Assembly: GCA_020726505.1 (NCBI GenBank)
Contig: JAHLEZ010000036.1
Location: 372,001-436,000, forward strand
Source of the DNA: Leptodontidium sp. MPI-SDFR-AT-0119
Taxonomy: Eukaryota; Ascomycota; Leotiomycetes; Helotiales; Leptodontidiaceae
Length of the DNA stretch: 64,000 nucleotides
Direction: 5' to 3'
Below the pieces are notes generated by a model. The model had not been told where the DNA came from and made no database searches. It worked only from the letters and a program-made list of their open reading frames with translations. The position numbers and the translations under genes were made by a program. Below are positions 49,091 through 59,707 of the stretch, piece by piece. The stretch's first letter is position 1. Every line of letters begins with the position of its first letter.

Positions 49091-49825
49091 ATAGATATGT
49101 GTGCAGATGAGAACATCTAGATGTTCGAAGACGCCAATAATAGAATGATATTCACTTGCAGTCTCGCTTGGTGTGTTTGCATTTGTTGAGATATTTGCCT
49201 CACAGTGTTGTGACTGTGGTAAATGATATTACTATAACTGAGTAAAATCTGACTTCGCCTAAATGCGCTAGCAGCTTGTGAAACTTGATCTGAACTATTT
49301 GAACTCAAGTGAGATGACTGCCGAGGTAAGTGTGCTACTTCACCGCTTCAACTTTTTAGTTCCAAATTCCTCCCAGCAGAGACTCGACAGGCTTGAATCT
49401 CTCTTTTTCCTTCCATTTCTTTTTCTCTAAAACTAAAAAGTATATCTAATAGTATTTTTATTCACTAGTTATTCTTGGTAGTGAAACCTTTAGTGACATG
49501 TAAGGAGTGGACCCCCAATTGGGCAACTCAAATCACTCGAAGAGGATATTTTAAAAAGCATAGAGACAACGATTTCATTCAACTGATGCTAGGCTATGCC
49601 GAGGCTGTATACTTTTCAGAAGTCATAAATGAAAAAACAAGCAGCTGACGAAACTGACTCAATTCTCATTCCCATCCATACCACAATTTTGCCATTCCAC
49701 TACCTCCTGGGTGAGATACTTCCTCCTGTCGTCAAGCGAAGTCATCTTCTGAATCAGGAGCCCAACTCACGCCAGGTTGACTTTTCAGCAAGATTAAGTC
49801 TCACAGGGCTTCGCTTGCCTGGACT
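49091..49825. other. Convergent spacer between fasciclin and lyase genes
   Basis: Two 3' ends face each other, so the 735 bp should hold both 3' UTRs. No gene, repeat array or RNA gene was seen. Confidence 0.45.
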
Positions 49826-51058
49826 TTACTTCAATCTGAAAGTCAAAGTACCGTATCCAAGCTGATCATAACCTCCCGAAGTCGATCCATAGTTTCCACC
49901 GCCACCCTCAGCACCACCACTGGCCGCATTTATAATATCTCTCATCTTACCAGTATAAGTGGCATTCAAACCCTTCAGATCCGCGTAATGGGCATACAAC
50001 AACTCCCACTCCGGTCTGATGGTCCCCCTGGAGCTATTCGAGATTATCGTTTGAGTTACATCACTGTTGGTGTATGTTGTATACGGGACATCGGATCCAG
50101 CATTGTACTTAGCACAATACTCGCTTCCAGCAAGGAGCTTGTTGCTCTCATATGCAAAGAGGTCATCACCCTGGTTATACGCCATCTGAGCCAGCGCACC
50201 CGCCAAAGCGAAATCAAGAGTTGCATGTCCCTGATCACGTCCAGCTTCTTGGCCTTGGCCCAAGACTTGACTGTCAACGGTGTACTCCGTCCAGATGAAC
50301 TTATCGATGTTTCCATTTCCGCCACCAGACTTAAAGTAGGTGATGGCTTCCTGGTACATGGTTGAGTTATCTGTCAAGATACCAATAGCAAGCATGGAAG
50401 CGATGTTACACAAATCCCAGTTGGCCCAGTAGTGATCGATCTTAGCGTCGTTGTGGCGAATCAGGAAGTCATGGTTGATAGAGTAAAAGACATTCTGCAT
50501 CATGGTCTTGAATTGAGTCTGATCGGCGGCGCTCCAGCCAGAGTAGCTGCGCATGATCTCCGCTGCATTAGCGAACTCATAGCCGTAGATCCCAGCCGCA
50601 AGATCGGCATCGGTACTGCCAGTGATCAAAGTCAGATTGTAGGCCCAGGCGTTAAAGACCTTGACGGCAGTATCGGCATAGGCAGTGTCGCCTGAGATTT
50701 TCCAGCGAAGAGCGAGAGCATAGGCGGCTGCTACGTCGTTGTATAGCTGTGGGTAGTTCTGGGAGTGAACACCATCTGAGCCACGGTAAATGGTGGGTGC
50801 TGGTCTGGGTGAGTAGGTGGAAGCCGCGTGAGAGTTGGCAGTTAAGATGTTCCAGCTAGTGATCCAAGGCGAGGCGTTCGCAGAGACTTTGGAACGCATG
50901 CGTGTAAAGTCTTGTTCGGTATGAAGCATACCTGGGTGAAGGAATGGTTGAGTTGTGCGAGTAGGAAGGAGTTTTCCATGTTGCTCTGGAACCACAAGGG
51001 CAGATGCATAGCAACAGAGGAAAGGAAGAAGACCCAAAGTCGACTTGAGGAACAACAT
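49826..51058 (-). CDS. Secreted alginate-lyase-fold polysaccharide lyase (intronless)
   Basis: A single exon encodes 410 residues with a signal peptide (MLFLKSTLGLLPFLCCYASA). The (alpha/alpha) toroid alginate-lyase (PF05426-type) fold is shown by HPGMLHTEQDF, FANAAEIMR (162-170), HYWANWDLCN (209-218) and QEAGRDQGHA (270-279). The Asn, His and Tyr of such blocks are the usual uronate-binding and catalytic residues of the superfamily. A Gly-rich end (AEGGGGNYG) precedes the C terminus. It is a paralogue of the six-exon lyase at 43.9-45.5 kb, yet has no intron. Specificity (glucuronan, alginate or another acidic glycan) is not determined by the sequence. Confidence 0.87.
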   Translation of the reverse strand: MLFLKSTLGLLPFLCCYASALVVPEQHGKLLPTRTTQPFLHPGMLHTEQDFTRMRSKVSANASPWITSWNILTANSHAASTYSPRPAPTIYRGSDGVHSQNYPQLYNDVAAAYALALRWKISGDTAYADTAVKVFNAWAYNLTLITGSTDADLAAGIYGYEFANAAEIMRSYSGWSAADQTQFKTMMQNVFYSINHDFLIRHNDAKIDHYWANWDLCNIASMLAIGILTDNSTMYQEAITYFKSGGGNGNIDKFIWTEYTVDSQVLGQGQEAGRDQGHATLDFALAGALAQMAYNQGDDLFAYESNKLLAGSEYCAKYNAGSDVPYTTYTNSDVTQTIISNSSRGTIRPEWELLYAHYADLKGLNATYTGKMRDIINAASGGAEGGGGNYGSTSGGYDQLGYGTLTFRLK

Positions 51059-53508
51059 TTCGAAGTGTTGGTGAAGGGCACTTGCTCAAATCGTTGAAGA
51101 GAAGAGTGCTGATTTCGAGCGTCCCAGAGCAAATATTTATATCTTCAAATGTGTCTCGAAGATATAGCCTGACGGAATCGCGGACAAGCAGTCGGGCTCT
51201 GTCAACAAGTTTGTTACATATCAAAGTCACCAGATGTCTTGAAAGTAAGCACAGAAAGCTGGTAAGAATGTGCAAGGTTAGGATGAGTCCGGGAGTGCCG
51301 AATACTGTCCGTACAAGCGGTCGGTCTCCCTTCGAATCCTTTGAAATGACGCGCAAGAGAAATAGTAGATGGGAGAAGAGCAGAGACGAAATCCACCATT
51401 AGAATCGCATGTCTAAATCCTACTCTGACAACTTCCAAAAGGGGAACAGCTTATGACGATCTTGGTGGTGTTGTTCTACCCGAAACAGTGTGTCCGTGTT
51501 AGGGTGGACCTTTTTCATTTTCCATTCGTGGATCGTGTGATGACTCTGTATTTGAATGAAATGCCCTCACGCGAAACTATCGTGGTTTCTTATTGGCGCG
51601 CGATAGAGGGGTGGAATGATCCCCAGAGTTGAACGCTTTTTAATGGGTCGGCTGTTCATTTCTGATGCCCTTGGCATTTGTGAAGTATTCTTTGGAATGA
51701 CTCCGCACTTTGAGGCGATTGCCGCTCTAATTATCTGTGACCTAAGCGAGTGAATGTAACTATACGAAACACTATTAGGCACGGATCTGGATAAAGTCTA
51801 TTCTAATCAATCAAATCTTAGTTCCGAGAATATCTAGTGCTAATAACTTCGTTCGCATCAGCGGGTGATCGATTTACTGTCAAGTGTTCCGAGTTGCTTG
51901 GTAAGACTATGAACTTACTTTCTACGTTGGAGGATCCTTATGCTCGTAAATATATCCTCACCTACATTTCTGATATTATTATGTAGTGATCACTTATTCC
52001 AGCCGGAGCAAGCTTCCGAGTTTAGGTTACGTTAATAAAGCTTAATCAATCTTCCCCTCTGTGGATCTTAGAGTCTTAGACATCAATACAGCACACTTTT
52101 TCCACGCTGCAGAGCTCCATTATGGATTTCAGGTCTTAGAGTGTGTAGACTATTTATCAATCTTTATTGCGCTTCAGAGGGCAAACATTATTGCCAAGCT
52201 CGTGAATATGGAGTAAAGTAGCATTTGTCGGGAAGTCACGTCTAAAACAATCCAGATACTACCTGATTGATCCGGCCGAGGAAATTGTCAGGATGACTTA
52301 AACGCTTTAGGTAATGAAATTTTGCAAGGGGATAGTGAACGGCCAAAGGGATATAAAGAAGCAGATAAGGTATACTTGTTTGAATTTTAGACATTTTAGT
52401 AGGAAGCTGTGGGCAGTGCTTCTATCTCAACGCTCTAGGACTGCTTGAACACTTGAAAAACACAACAATTCTAGAAGGCTCAAATGATTTTAAATTATCA
52501 TTGAAAGCTAAGGAAGTTGTCTGAAATTATTGGTAGGAGATATGGAATTGAATAGCAGACTCGAAATGATACGAAATTCTCTCCGAGAAAAGTCTAAGAC
52601 CAAACCATTGTGCCTCCCACCTATGACTTGACTTGTTTTAAGCGCATGACACTTGATTCTTAGCAATGCATATCTTGCATCTTGAGTTAACTGATAATAA
52701 ACTAATTGTAGCTGACTTCGATTTATACGATTTTTTAAAATGTCTCCAATGACTTCATAGCATTTATGAAAATACGCTCCATAATTATCCAGATTATAGC
52801 TACAGGAGATATCTCGTCAGGTATTCCAGGAATGACTTCCAGACAGCCAATGCCATACGATGGTAATCTATAAAGCAGCACCACCCTCAAGCTGCCGAGA
52901 TACAGATGGCGGAGTACCGTGGCATTGAAAAGTACCCCACCATCCAGAAAGCCGGACAAATTTCAGTGTCACCTAGTGAGGTGTGAATGGGCCCAGTCAC
53001 CTTAAAGTAACATTAAACTCAATGCCGGGTGTGGAGTTGCGGGGTGCGGGGCGGCACGCGAGCTGTCATCCTATCCTTCGATGTGCATTGGCCCCATTCG
53101 TATAGGGAGGTTGTTGACATCTGGGTCTCATTTCGGATCGAACTCCGGGGCTTACCCCGAGGAGATTTCCCCAGGACCCCATATCCCCACATTCATTTCG
53201 ACCCCATGCTCAAGAATCATCTGTACTCCTTTTAGGATGACTTCCGAGATCCTTGACCATCCCGAAAGGATTTATCCGGGAGGACTGAACCCCCTGTATT
53301 AAAGTTTGAATAGGCTCCTCATAGAGACTCACGGGTCAAGCGTCGGCATAACTATCCGTCTTTCGCTTGTATTCAATTGATGCCGAAGCGGAAGATCATA
53401 TTGCGACGTGTAAGTTCAGTAGTTAATATATTAAGATTCCAGCTGGGGACGAGACTACAATATTGAGAAAGTCGTAAGCTATTCAAGACAATACTTGCAT
53501 TACTATCC
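51059..53508. other. Gene-free spacer between lyase and beta-helix hydrolase
   Basis: About 2.4 kb of A/T-rich DNA without a supported gene. TCCGGGA (51288-51294) lies about 230 bp upstream of the lyase start. TCCGGGG (53144-53150) and TCCGGGA (53275-53281) lie about 230-365 bp upstream of the next gene. The middle (51.8-52.9 kb) may be decayed transposon sequence, but I could not assign it. Confidence 0.45.
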
Positions 53509-55008
53509 ATGATGGTGTCAATCAAGTCCCTCCTCAGTGCCTGTCTTCTCGTTGCCAGTACCTGTGCTAGTATCATCAATGTCGAACGATCACCAGCTCC
53601 TCTGGATTCTCGTACGCAACAAGCGAAACAAATCACCACATATCCAAAGCCTACCACCTTGGCCAATAACACGGCTTTTGCAGTCCAAGTCAAGATTCCA
53701 GGTGGAAGATGGACTCCTCTTGACGTCTATCTCGTCAATCTCAGCTTGATCAACACCACAACTGGATCGAGCGCTACTCAAAAGTCATCTATGGCGTACT
53801 TCGATTTTAGCGGCACGATCGAGGTTTCAGTAACCTACAATACTTCCATTGTCAATAATGCTACCATCCGGCCATATTCCCTCAACATTCCAGTCAAGAT
53901 ATCTCACAAGACCGTATCTTTCACTCTTACCCAGCCTGAGAACCTCATTGTACAAGTCAATGACAACATCTTCGATGTTCTTCACCTTCTCAGCGCTCCA
54001 CTCGAGACGGATGTTCCATCAGAAAACTCCACAGATGTCATCTATTTTGGCCCAGGAGTACACGATGTCCCTGGCAACATTTTGCAAGTGCCAAGCGGGA
54101 AGACAGTTTACCTCGCCGGAGGCGCCGTCTTGACTGCTACTGTCAATTTCTCCAGAGTCCATGATGCGAGATTGACCGGGCGAGGAGTCATTCAGTCAAA
54201 ATCTGGGGGTGCCATTATTGCTGAATATTCCAAGAACATCACGATCGATGGCGCCATCACAGCCCTCAACCCAAACGGTTATGCCGCCCTCACAGGAGAA
54301 GTCGATGGATTGGTCATCAGTGGCCTCCGAGCATTCAGCAATAAAGGAAACGGTGACGGAATCGACATCTTCTGCTCTCAAAATGCTCTCGTGGATGGCG
54401 TTTTCATGAGGAACTCAGACGACACCATCGCGCTGTATCAACATAGATGGGACTACTACGGCAACTCATCCAACCTCACAGTCCAGAACTCCAGACTTTG
54501 GGCTGACGTTGCACATCCAATCAATATTGGTACTCACGGCAATACTGATAATCCCGAGACCATGGATGGAGTCACTATCAGAAACATCGATGTCATGGAC
54601 CACCGAGAGCCGCAAATGGATTACCAAGGAACTCTCGCAATCAACGTCGGAGACAGCAACATGATCCAAAACGTGCACGTTGAAGATCTCCGCGTCGAGA
54701 ATTTCCGAGAAGGACAGCTTATCAACATGCGTGTTATGTTCAACACCAAATACAACACCTCTCCAGGTCGTGGCATCAGAAACGTGACGATCAAGAACCT
54801 GTCGTACAATGGTACGAATGCCAATCCATCTATCTTAGATGGATATGATAGTGAGAGAACGATCTCTTTTGTCACTTTCAAGAACTTGGTCATCAATGGA
54901 AAGCAGATCGCAGATTCGATGAGGAAGCCTACTTGGTATGAGACGTCGGATTTTGTGCCCATGTTCGCAAATGATAATGTTCAGAACTTGACTTTCCTTG
55001 CTTCTTGA
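53509..55008 (+). CDS. Secreted GH28/GH49-like beta-helix hydrolase
   Basis: One exon encodes 499 residues with a signal peptide (about 1-20; a Met-Met start leaves 53512 as an alternative). An N-terminal beta-sandwich (about 55-165) precedes a right-handed parallel beta-helix. GH28-type active-site motifs are seen in modified form: NGDGID (281-286, for NTD), NSDDTIALY (302-310, for the DD pair) and GTHGN (341-345, for GHG). A clear RIK motif is missing; NMRV stands near that place. GH28 enzymes hydrolyse polygalacturonan and related chains, while GH49 dextranases share the sandwich plus helix layout. The substrate is therefore open. Many N-glycosylation sites are present. It ends the block of secreted enzymes next to a transposon-rich region. 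Confidence 0.8.
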   Translation: MMVSIKSLLSACLLVASTCASIINVERSPAPLDSRTQQAKQITTYPKPTTLANNTAFAVQVKIPGGRWTPLDVYLVNLSLINTTTGSSATQKSSMAYFDFSGTIEVSVTYNTSIVNNATIRPYSLNIPVKISHKTVSFTLTQPENLIVQVNDNIFDVLHLLSAPLETDVPSENSTDVIYFGPGVHDVPGNILQVPSGKTVYLAGGAVLTATVNFSRVHDARLTGRGVIQSKSGGAIIAEYSKNITIDGAITALNPNGYAALTGEVDGLVISGLRAFSNKGNGDGIDIFCSQNALVDGVFMRNSDDTIALYQHRWDYYGNSSNLTVQNSRLWADVAHPINIGTHGNTDNPETMDGVTIRNIDVMDHREPQMDYQGTLAINVGDSNMIQNVHVEDLRVENFREGQLINMRVMFNTKYNTSPGRGIRNVTIKNLSYNGTNANPSILDGYDSERTISFVTFKNLVINGKQIADSMRKPTWYETSDFVPMFANDNVQNLTFLAS

Positions 55009-55266
55009 GCTGGAGAGATGATGAGCTGAGAGTCAAAATATTTAGAAGAGACGCGGTGGCAAGCTTGTGCCGAAATTCAAATCTAATGTGTTTAATTTAA
55101 GTACTTCAAGAATTTCATGAACATTGAGATTGATTACAAATCTGACGTCAAGTCCCTTTATTCTGATAAGTCCTTGAACTCCATCACCTAAAACCTCGCT
55201 CAGGCTTCTCACTTGCAATACCAACGCACTTCCAGCATCATCATTACAAGATTCTCCACTACAGTC

Positions 55267-55428
55267 ATGGCGAAATTGACTATAGCAGACCTAAAGCATC
55301 TCCCGGCAAAATACGAGTCATCAAGAGCGGTATTCGACGTACTTCTTGGCGAGGACACCGCCTATCGGGTGCGGTTGGATGTGGCCGATTTTGGCGGGCC
55401 GCACGACTTCGGAAGTATCACATTTTAA
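55267..55428 (+). pseudogene. Truncated ORF at transposon-island edge
   Basis: A 53-codon frame (MAKLTIADLKHLPAKYESSR onward) has a clean ATG and good residue composition and ends in a stop about 100-150 bp before the transposon-like DNA begins. No domain is recognised in the short piece. It may be a first exon or the 5' end of a gene cut off by element insertion, or a small gene by itself. Confidence 0.4.
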
Positions 55429-55579
55429 ACCACATCCTATTAATTATTTTTGTAGCTAAAAATATCTAGTTGTCAAGTAGCTATTTTCGAAGAAGTGCAG
55501 AAGAGGAATTGAAGTTCTAACTACTAGGTGTTGTGCATATTCGGGGGTTGTGAACTGGTTTTGGTGTTCTCCACATGCT

Positions 55580-55609
55580 CAATCGGTCACATCCAACCGT
55601 ACCCGATTG
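55580..55609. repeat. Imperfect inverted repeat near element A
   Basis: CAATCGGTCAC and GTACCCGATTG form an 11-bp imperfect stem (9 of 11 pairs) around an 8-nt spacer. It is close to the presumed outer end of element A and could be part of its LTR. Confidence 0.4.
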
Positions 55610-57845
55610 ATAGAAAAGCATGTAGAATTCTATTTGAGAGAGCGTACAGAGTAATAGGGGAAATAGGGGCAGCGTGATTATAAGTACGCAGGTACAGAGA
55701 TTAACGTAACACAGCCTATATTTCTAATATGCCCCCTACTTTGAAGCTCCATATTGAATTCTAAGTATAGTATTTTGAGCTCTCTAATTAAGCTCGTATC
55801 TCTGACGTTGAGGCTCGTATTCGGGTTTCCTGGGCCTCATTAACTCCTGTAATATAGCTTTCCCAGCCATATAGCGCTTACATCTCCCTCTTAGAGGAAG
55901 TTCAGCTACCCCGCAGCCTTCTTACTTGCGTTATAGTACAAGAGTACCCTAATTGACTATCTCCAAGTCTTCTATGTGTCTACATTCCCTTGTAGCCTCT
56001 ATATATGTCCATTGTGTCTATTCCGGCCTCTATTCTAGTGTAGCCTCCACTCCTAGCTCTTCGATAGTAGGCCTATATAACCCTTGTATCTCTCGAAAGT
56101 AGGGCCTAGTAACGCCTTAGTAAGAGTGTCTACTATATTATTATTTCCTAGTATATACTATATAGTCATTTTCTTAGCTAAAATTATATTATCGCGAATA
56201 TAAAAGTAGCGGATGTCAATATACTTAGATTTTAATATAAATTTGCGCTCCTTAGTGAGGGCTTCGACACTTATATTATCGAGGTAAAGAGTTAAAGGCT
56301 TTATAAGGGTAATTCTTAGGTTTTTTTATAACTTTAGTATTTATATTACTTCCCTTAATTCGTCATTAGTAGTTATTATCTTTAAATACTCGCTACTAAG
56401 AGCTATCGACTTTTAAACATTAGTAGACTAGCTAGTGATTACGTTATTAGCCTTAATTAGCTATGCCTGAAGTGACTTCTTATTACCTTTAGTCCCTTAT
56501 ATAACGTTTATAAAGTAGTCGAATTAGCTAAAATCAGTCGTATTTCCTTTACTATAAGTAATTCCGTCGTTAAGCGTCGCGTTAAGGTATCGTAAGAGAG
56601 GCTTTATATATTATAAGTGCGTTTCTGTAGGCTTTATTATATGCCGTGTTAATTAGACGACGATATATATAATATTTAGTCTCGTCCAATTTAAGAGGTA
56701 TATAATAGAGCCTATAATCTACTAATAAAGCAAGGTTTCTTTAATACTTAGCTAAGTTACGTTATTTTTATTTTGTAGTACTATATTTGTAATTATTAGT
56801 AAGTTGACTCTATTTACATTTACTATATTAAACCTTTCTAGCACTTTCGACGTGTAAAGTAATAAGTATATTCTAAGCGTTCTTACTAACCGATTCCGTT
56901 CGATTTAAAGTCTTATAAATATAGTTATAGCTCTTAAGTCTTTGCCTTTCTATGTCTTTAAAATTAGGCCCTTAAGGTAATTAACGTATTATTTCGGCCT
57001 TATAATTAGTATATTATTAATAAAAACAAATATATATAACTTTTTAGTTTTGCCTTAATAAATAAAGAGGCTTAGATCCGCATCTGATTGTATTAGGCTA
57101 AACGTAGTCTCTATAGTCGCCTTTACTATTAGCCACTACTCCTTAAGTACTTGTTTTAAGCCGTAAAGGCTTCACAGAAGTTTTAAGTACGCGTTTCTTC
57201 TTCCTTTTAGCTCTAAGTATATTATTTCGACGAAAAACTATAGTATCTTTATATATATTTTCTCCTTTAACTTTAGGTTCAAGAACGCGGTATTAATATC
57301 AACGTAGTTAACTTCGTAGTCGCGATAAGTAGCTAAAGCTAATAGTACTTTAAGTGTTATTAGCCGTAGTACGCTAGTATACGTGTCGAAGTAGTCGCTA
57401 CTATACTATTACTTAAAACCTCTAGCTATAATACGAGCTTTCTTGCGTGCGAGGGACTCATCTAAGTGTAACTTATTACGTAATACTAGCTTTAAGGTAA
57501 TTAGTTTCTTTCCTATTAGTAGCTCTTTATATTATATTTTATATGTCTTAGTAGAGCGCAATACGCTATATTCTTCCTTAATTACGTGTATTTATTTAGC
57601 TTTATTTTCTTATAAAGCTTACTTTAGCGTGACTAAGTCTTGAATTAGTAGTATAGTCGCGCCTTTAGCTTTTAGAGCTGTAATTGACTCTCTATATACG
57701 CGTCTTAGCTTTAGTTGTCGTTTATACCTAAACTCTATAGGCTTAAAAGAGAGGTTAATTAGTCGTTAATTAGACGACTGCGTAATACTACTTCTTTACC
57801 TTTACGCATCAGTATCACGTGCTAGCCTCTCTACTAGAGGTCTTT

Positions 57846-58140
57846 AAATTAATGTCCCTGTAAAGCCTGTTTCAGCGTCTAGCCTCCCCACTAGAGGTCT
57901 TTCAGAGCCTATTTCAGCGTCTAGCCTCCCTACTAGAGGTCTTCCTATAGAGCCTGTTTTAGCGTCTGGCCTTCCCTGTAAAGGTCTTCCTGCAGAGCCT
58001 ATTTCAGCGTCTAGCCTCCTTACTAGAGGTCTTCTTACAGAGCCTATTTCAGCGTCTGGCCTCCCTAGAGGTCTTCTTATAGAGCCTGTTTTAGCGTCTG
58101 GCCTCCCCACTAGAGGTCTTCTTTTAGTTCTATTAGTGTC
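57846..58140 (-). repeat. 45-bp coding minisatellite inside element A
   Basis: About six copies of a 45-bp unit (one is 42 bp) occur in tandem. On the minus strand they stay in one open frame and encode 15-residue repeats with core RRPLVGRPDAKTGSI and close variants. The repeats lie between the integrase and reverse-transcriptase parts of the copia polyprotein. Confidence 0.85.
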
Positions 58141-58424
58141 GGTGCAGTACCGGTTCATGTACCACGCCGCATGTGTGAATATATTCTAATGCGAGTATGG
58201 CGACAGAGTAATAAATGTATGGTTCAAAATCTGTGTCTCTTCTAAGAGAGTGCGAGGAGAGCCAGACTATATATTACGAAACCCCACCGAATCTCCACCG
58301 AAACTAGTCCGGCTAAGCTCTAACCCCTGACTTTGACCCGCACCCCCTTTTCCGGACCGAAGTATGCTTATGTAGGGACCTGTAGACTAACACAGGCAAA
58401 ACTTCTTTTAGAAAAACCATTTCT

Positions 58425-58841
58425 AACACACGTAGAAGTAAATAACTAATAATATATAAGAAATAACAAATAAAATGACAGAGTATCTAATATCGTCTGA
58501 TCCTAATCTAACAGTGTCCTGAAAGTGTCCTAAAAGGGGTCTGAATATAGTAAGACGCAGTAGCGAGGTTAAGCGAGAACTAGCAACAATAGGAACCCTT
58601 AGTATTATACAACGTAATAAATATATATATATGTCGCCTCCCCCTAAAGGTTTAGAATCTCCTTAACAAACACACATACAACCACCGTACGTATACTACT
58701 TTCCGATCTCCCTAAATTCGCTTAATATAGCTCAAAAACTAACATTTCTAAGAAGACTATATCAAATCAAATAGACAAGCCAAAAGTAAATATACTCTTC
58801 GGAGATAGTTCAGTAGGGAAACAGTGTATTAACTAAAAACA
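58425..58841. other. A/T-rich spacer between relics
   Basis: The stretch shows no gene. It is rich in TA-type dinucleotides and may be LTR or untranslated sequence of decayed elements. Confidence 0.35.
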
Positions 58842-59547
58842 GTGCCTACACTTATACCCACAAGAGCGCTCGACCTCGCATACCGCAAATACTACATTCA
58901 GTACGTTCGTCTCCTCGCAAAGAACCCATCCCACGAATGCGCCTTCAATAATCCCAAGAGCAAGAAATGCGCATATTACGTAAAGAAGAAGTCCCGGTAC
59001 AACTTAATAAGTATTCCTATTTCTTTTCCTTATTCTGAATTGTATCCGAATCCTCGCCGAAAGTACTCTAGATATACGGTTACTGACATATAATAGATTC
59101 TATAGTTTGTCGCCGAAGAATACTTTCGTCTAGTTACTGCCCTCGAGGCAAAAGATAAAGAAGCTATTATTACTGCCGCTAAATCAATTAATTCGGCATT
59201 GTTAGTCGCCGCTACTAGCACACCAAAGACTACTAGGGAGTTGTCGCTGGCGTTATTAGAAGAAACGCGCGCTATGCGCCAGGAAATCGCTGGCCTAGCC
59301 AGCTCGCAAGTAGTAAGTTAACCCCCTTATTCCTTTTTAATATTAAGGCTCCCAAGTATTAACGCTTTATACGATAAGAGACGGTACTAGTCTTGAACCG
59401 GCTCCTCACCGTCGTCTCCTCTACCGCCACTAAGCGTAGTAGGGAGGACGGCGGTAAGGACGATCCTCTCACTAAGCGCCCCCGCCAAAGTCGCCGCTAT
59501 AGCGCGGAGGAGGAGGACGAGGAACCTCTTCTAGATATCTATAAGTA
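58842..59547 (+). pseudogene. Relic ORF with Cys-rich motif, probably element-borne
   Basis: Three plus-strand segments line up. The first (58842-59093) has a CAFNNPKSKKCAY motif. The second (about 59105-59320) has an Ala/Glu-rich helical stretch ending ETRAMRQEIAG. The third (about 59380-59547) has a basic, nuclear-localisation-like KRSREDGGKDD and KRPRQSRR segment. The parts are separated by a stop and frame changes. I do not recognise the family. The Cys-X-rich start and basic tail could come from a gag- or DNA-binding-like protein of a mobile element; this is inference. Confidence 0.4.
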
Positions 59548-59707
59548 AGGGATTCGGCCCTGTTTCGGATTAGCTTTATAGTAGGTTCTTTGTGGCGGCA
59601 CTTTCTTTATACTACTATATAGGAGTAGTCCCCTATAGTGAAACCGGCAGTTTGTCCCTATTGGAGTGTCGTCGCAAGGCCGCCCGTTAGTACTTTGAAT
59701 TAGAGGG
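59548..59707. other. Spacer before element B LTR
   Basis: Short stretch between the relic ORF and the presumed outer LTR end of element B. Nothing recognised. Confidence 0.3.

Larger units (their letters stand above)
55560..58424 (-). mobile_element. Decayed Ty1/copia element A
   Basis: On the minus strand a copia polyprotein can be followed with many stops. The integrase-RT linker (about 57.5-58.2 kb) contains a 45-bp minisatellite. The reverse transcriptase follows at about 57.0-57.5 kb, with ARIIARGFK, the INTAFLN block and SLYGLKQ. The YxDD-like site is FINNILI, so the Asp pair has become Asn-Asn. RNase H follows at about 56.0-56.4 kb (SIALSS). Stops replace Gln, Trp and Arg codons. Candidate LTR starts are TATTAGAAAT at 55733 (after a G-rich polypurine tract) and TGTTAGAAAT at 58424. 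Boundaries are approximate; the element cannot be active. Confidence 0.8.

Noticed and set aside
49629..49865. Plus-strand ORF overlapping the intronless lyase 3' end
   Set aside because: It overlaps the lyase stop and has no motif.
52256..52290. TACCTGATTGATCCGGCC resembles the 5' end of 18S rRNA
   Set aside because: Only about 18 bases are similar and the following sequence does not continue as 18S.
58176..58424. Complete LTR with TG...CA ends and target-site duplication
   Set aside because: The left end TGTTAG is convincing, but the right end and any duplication could not be confirmed, so it is only noted within element A.
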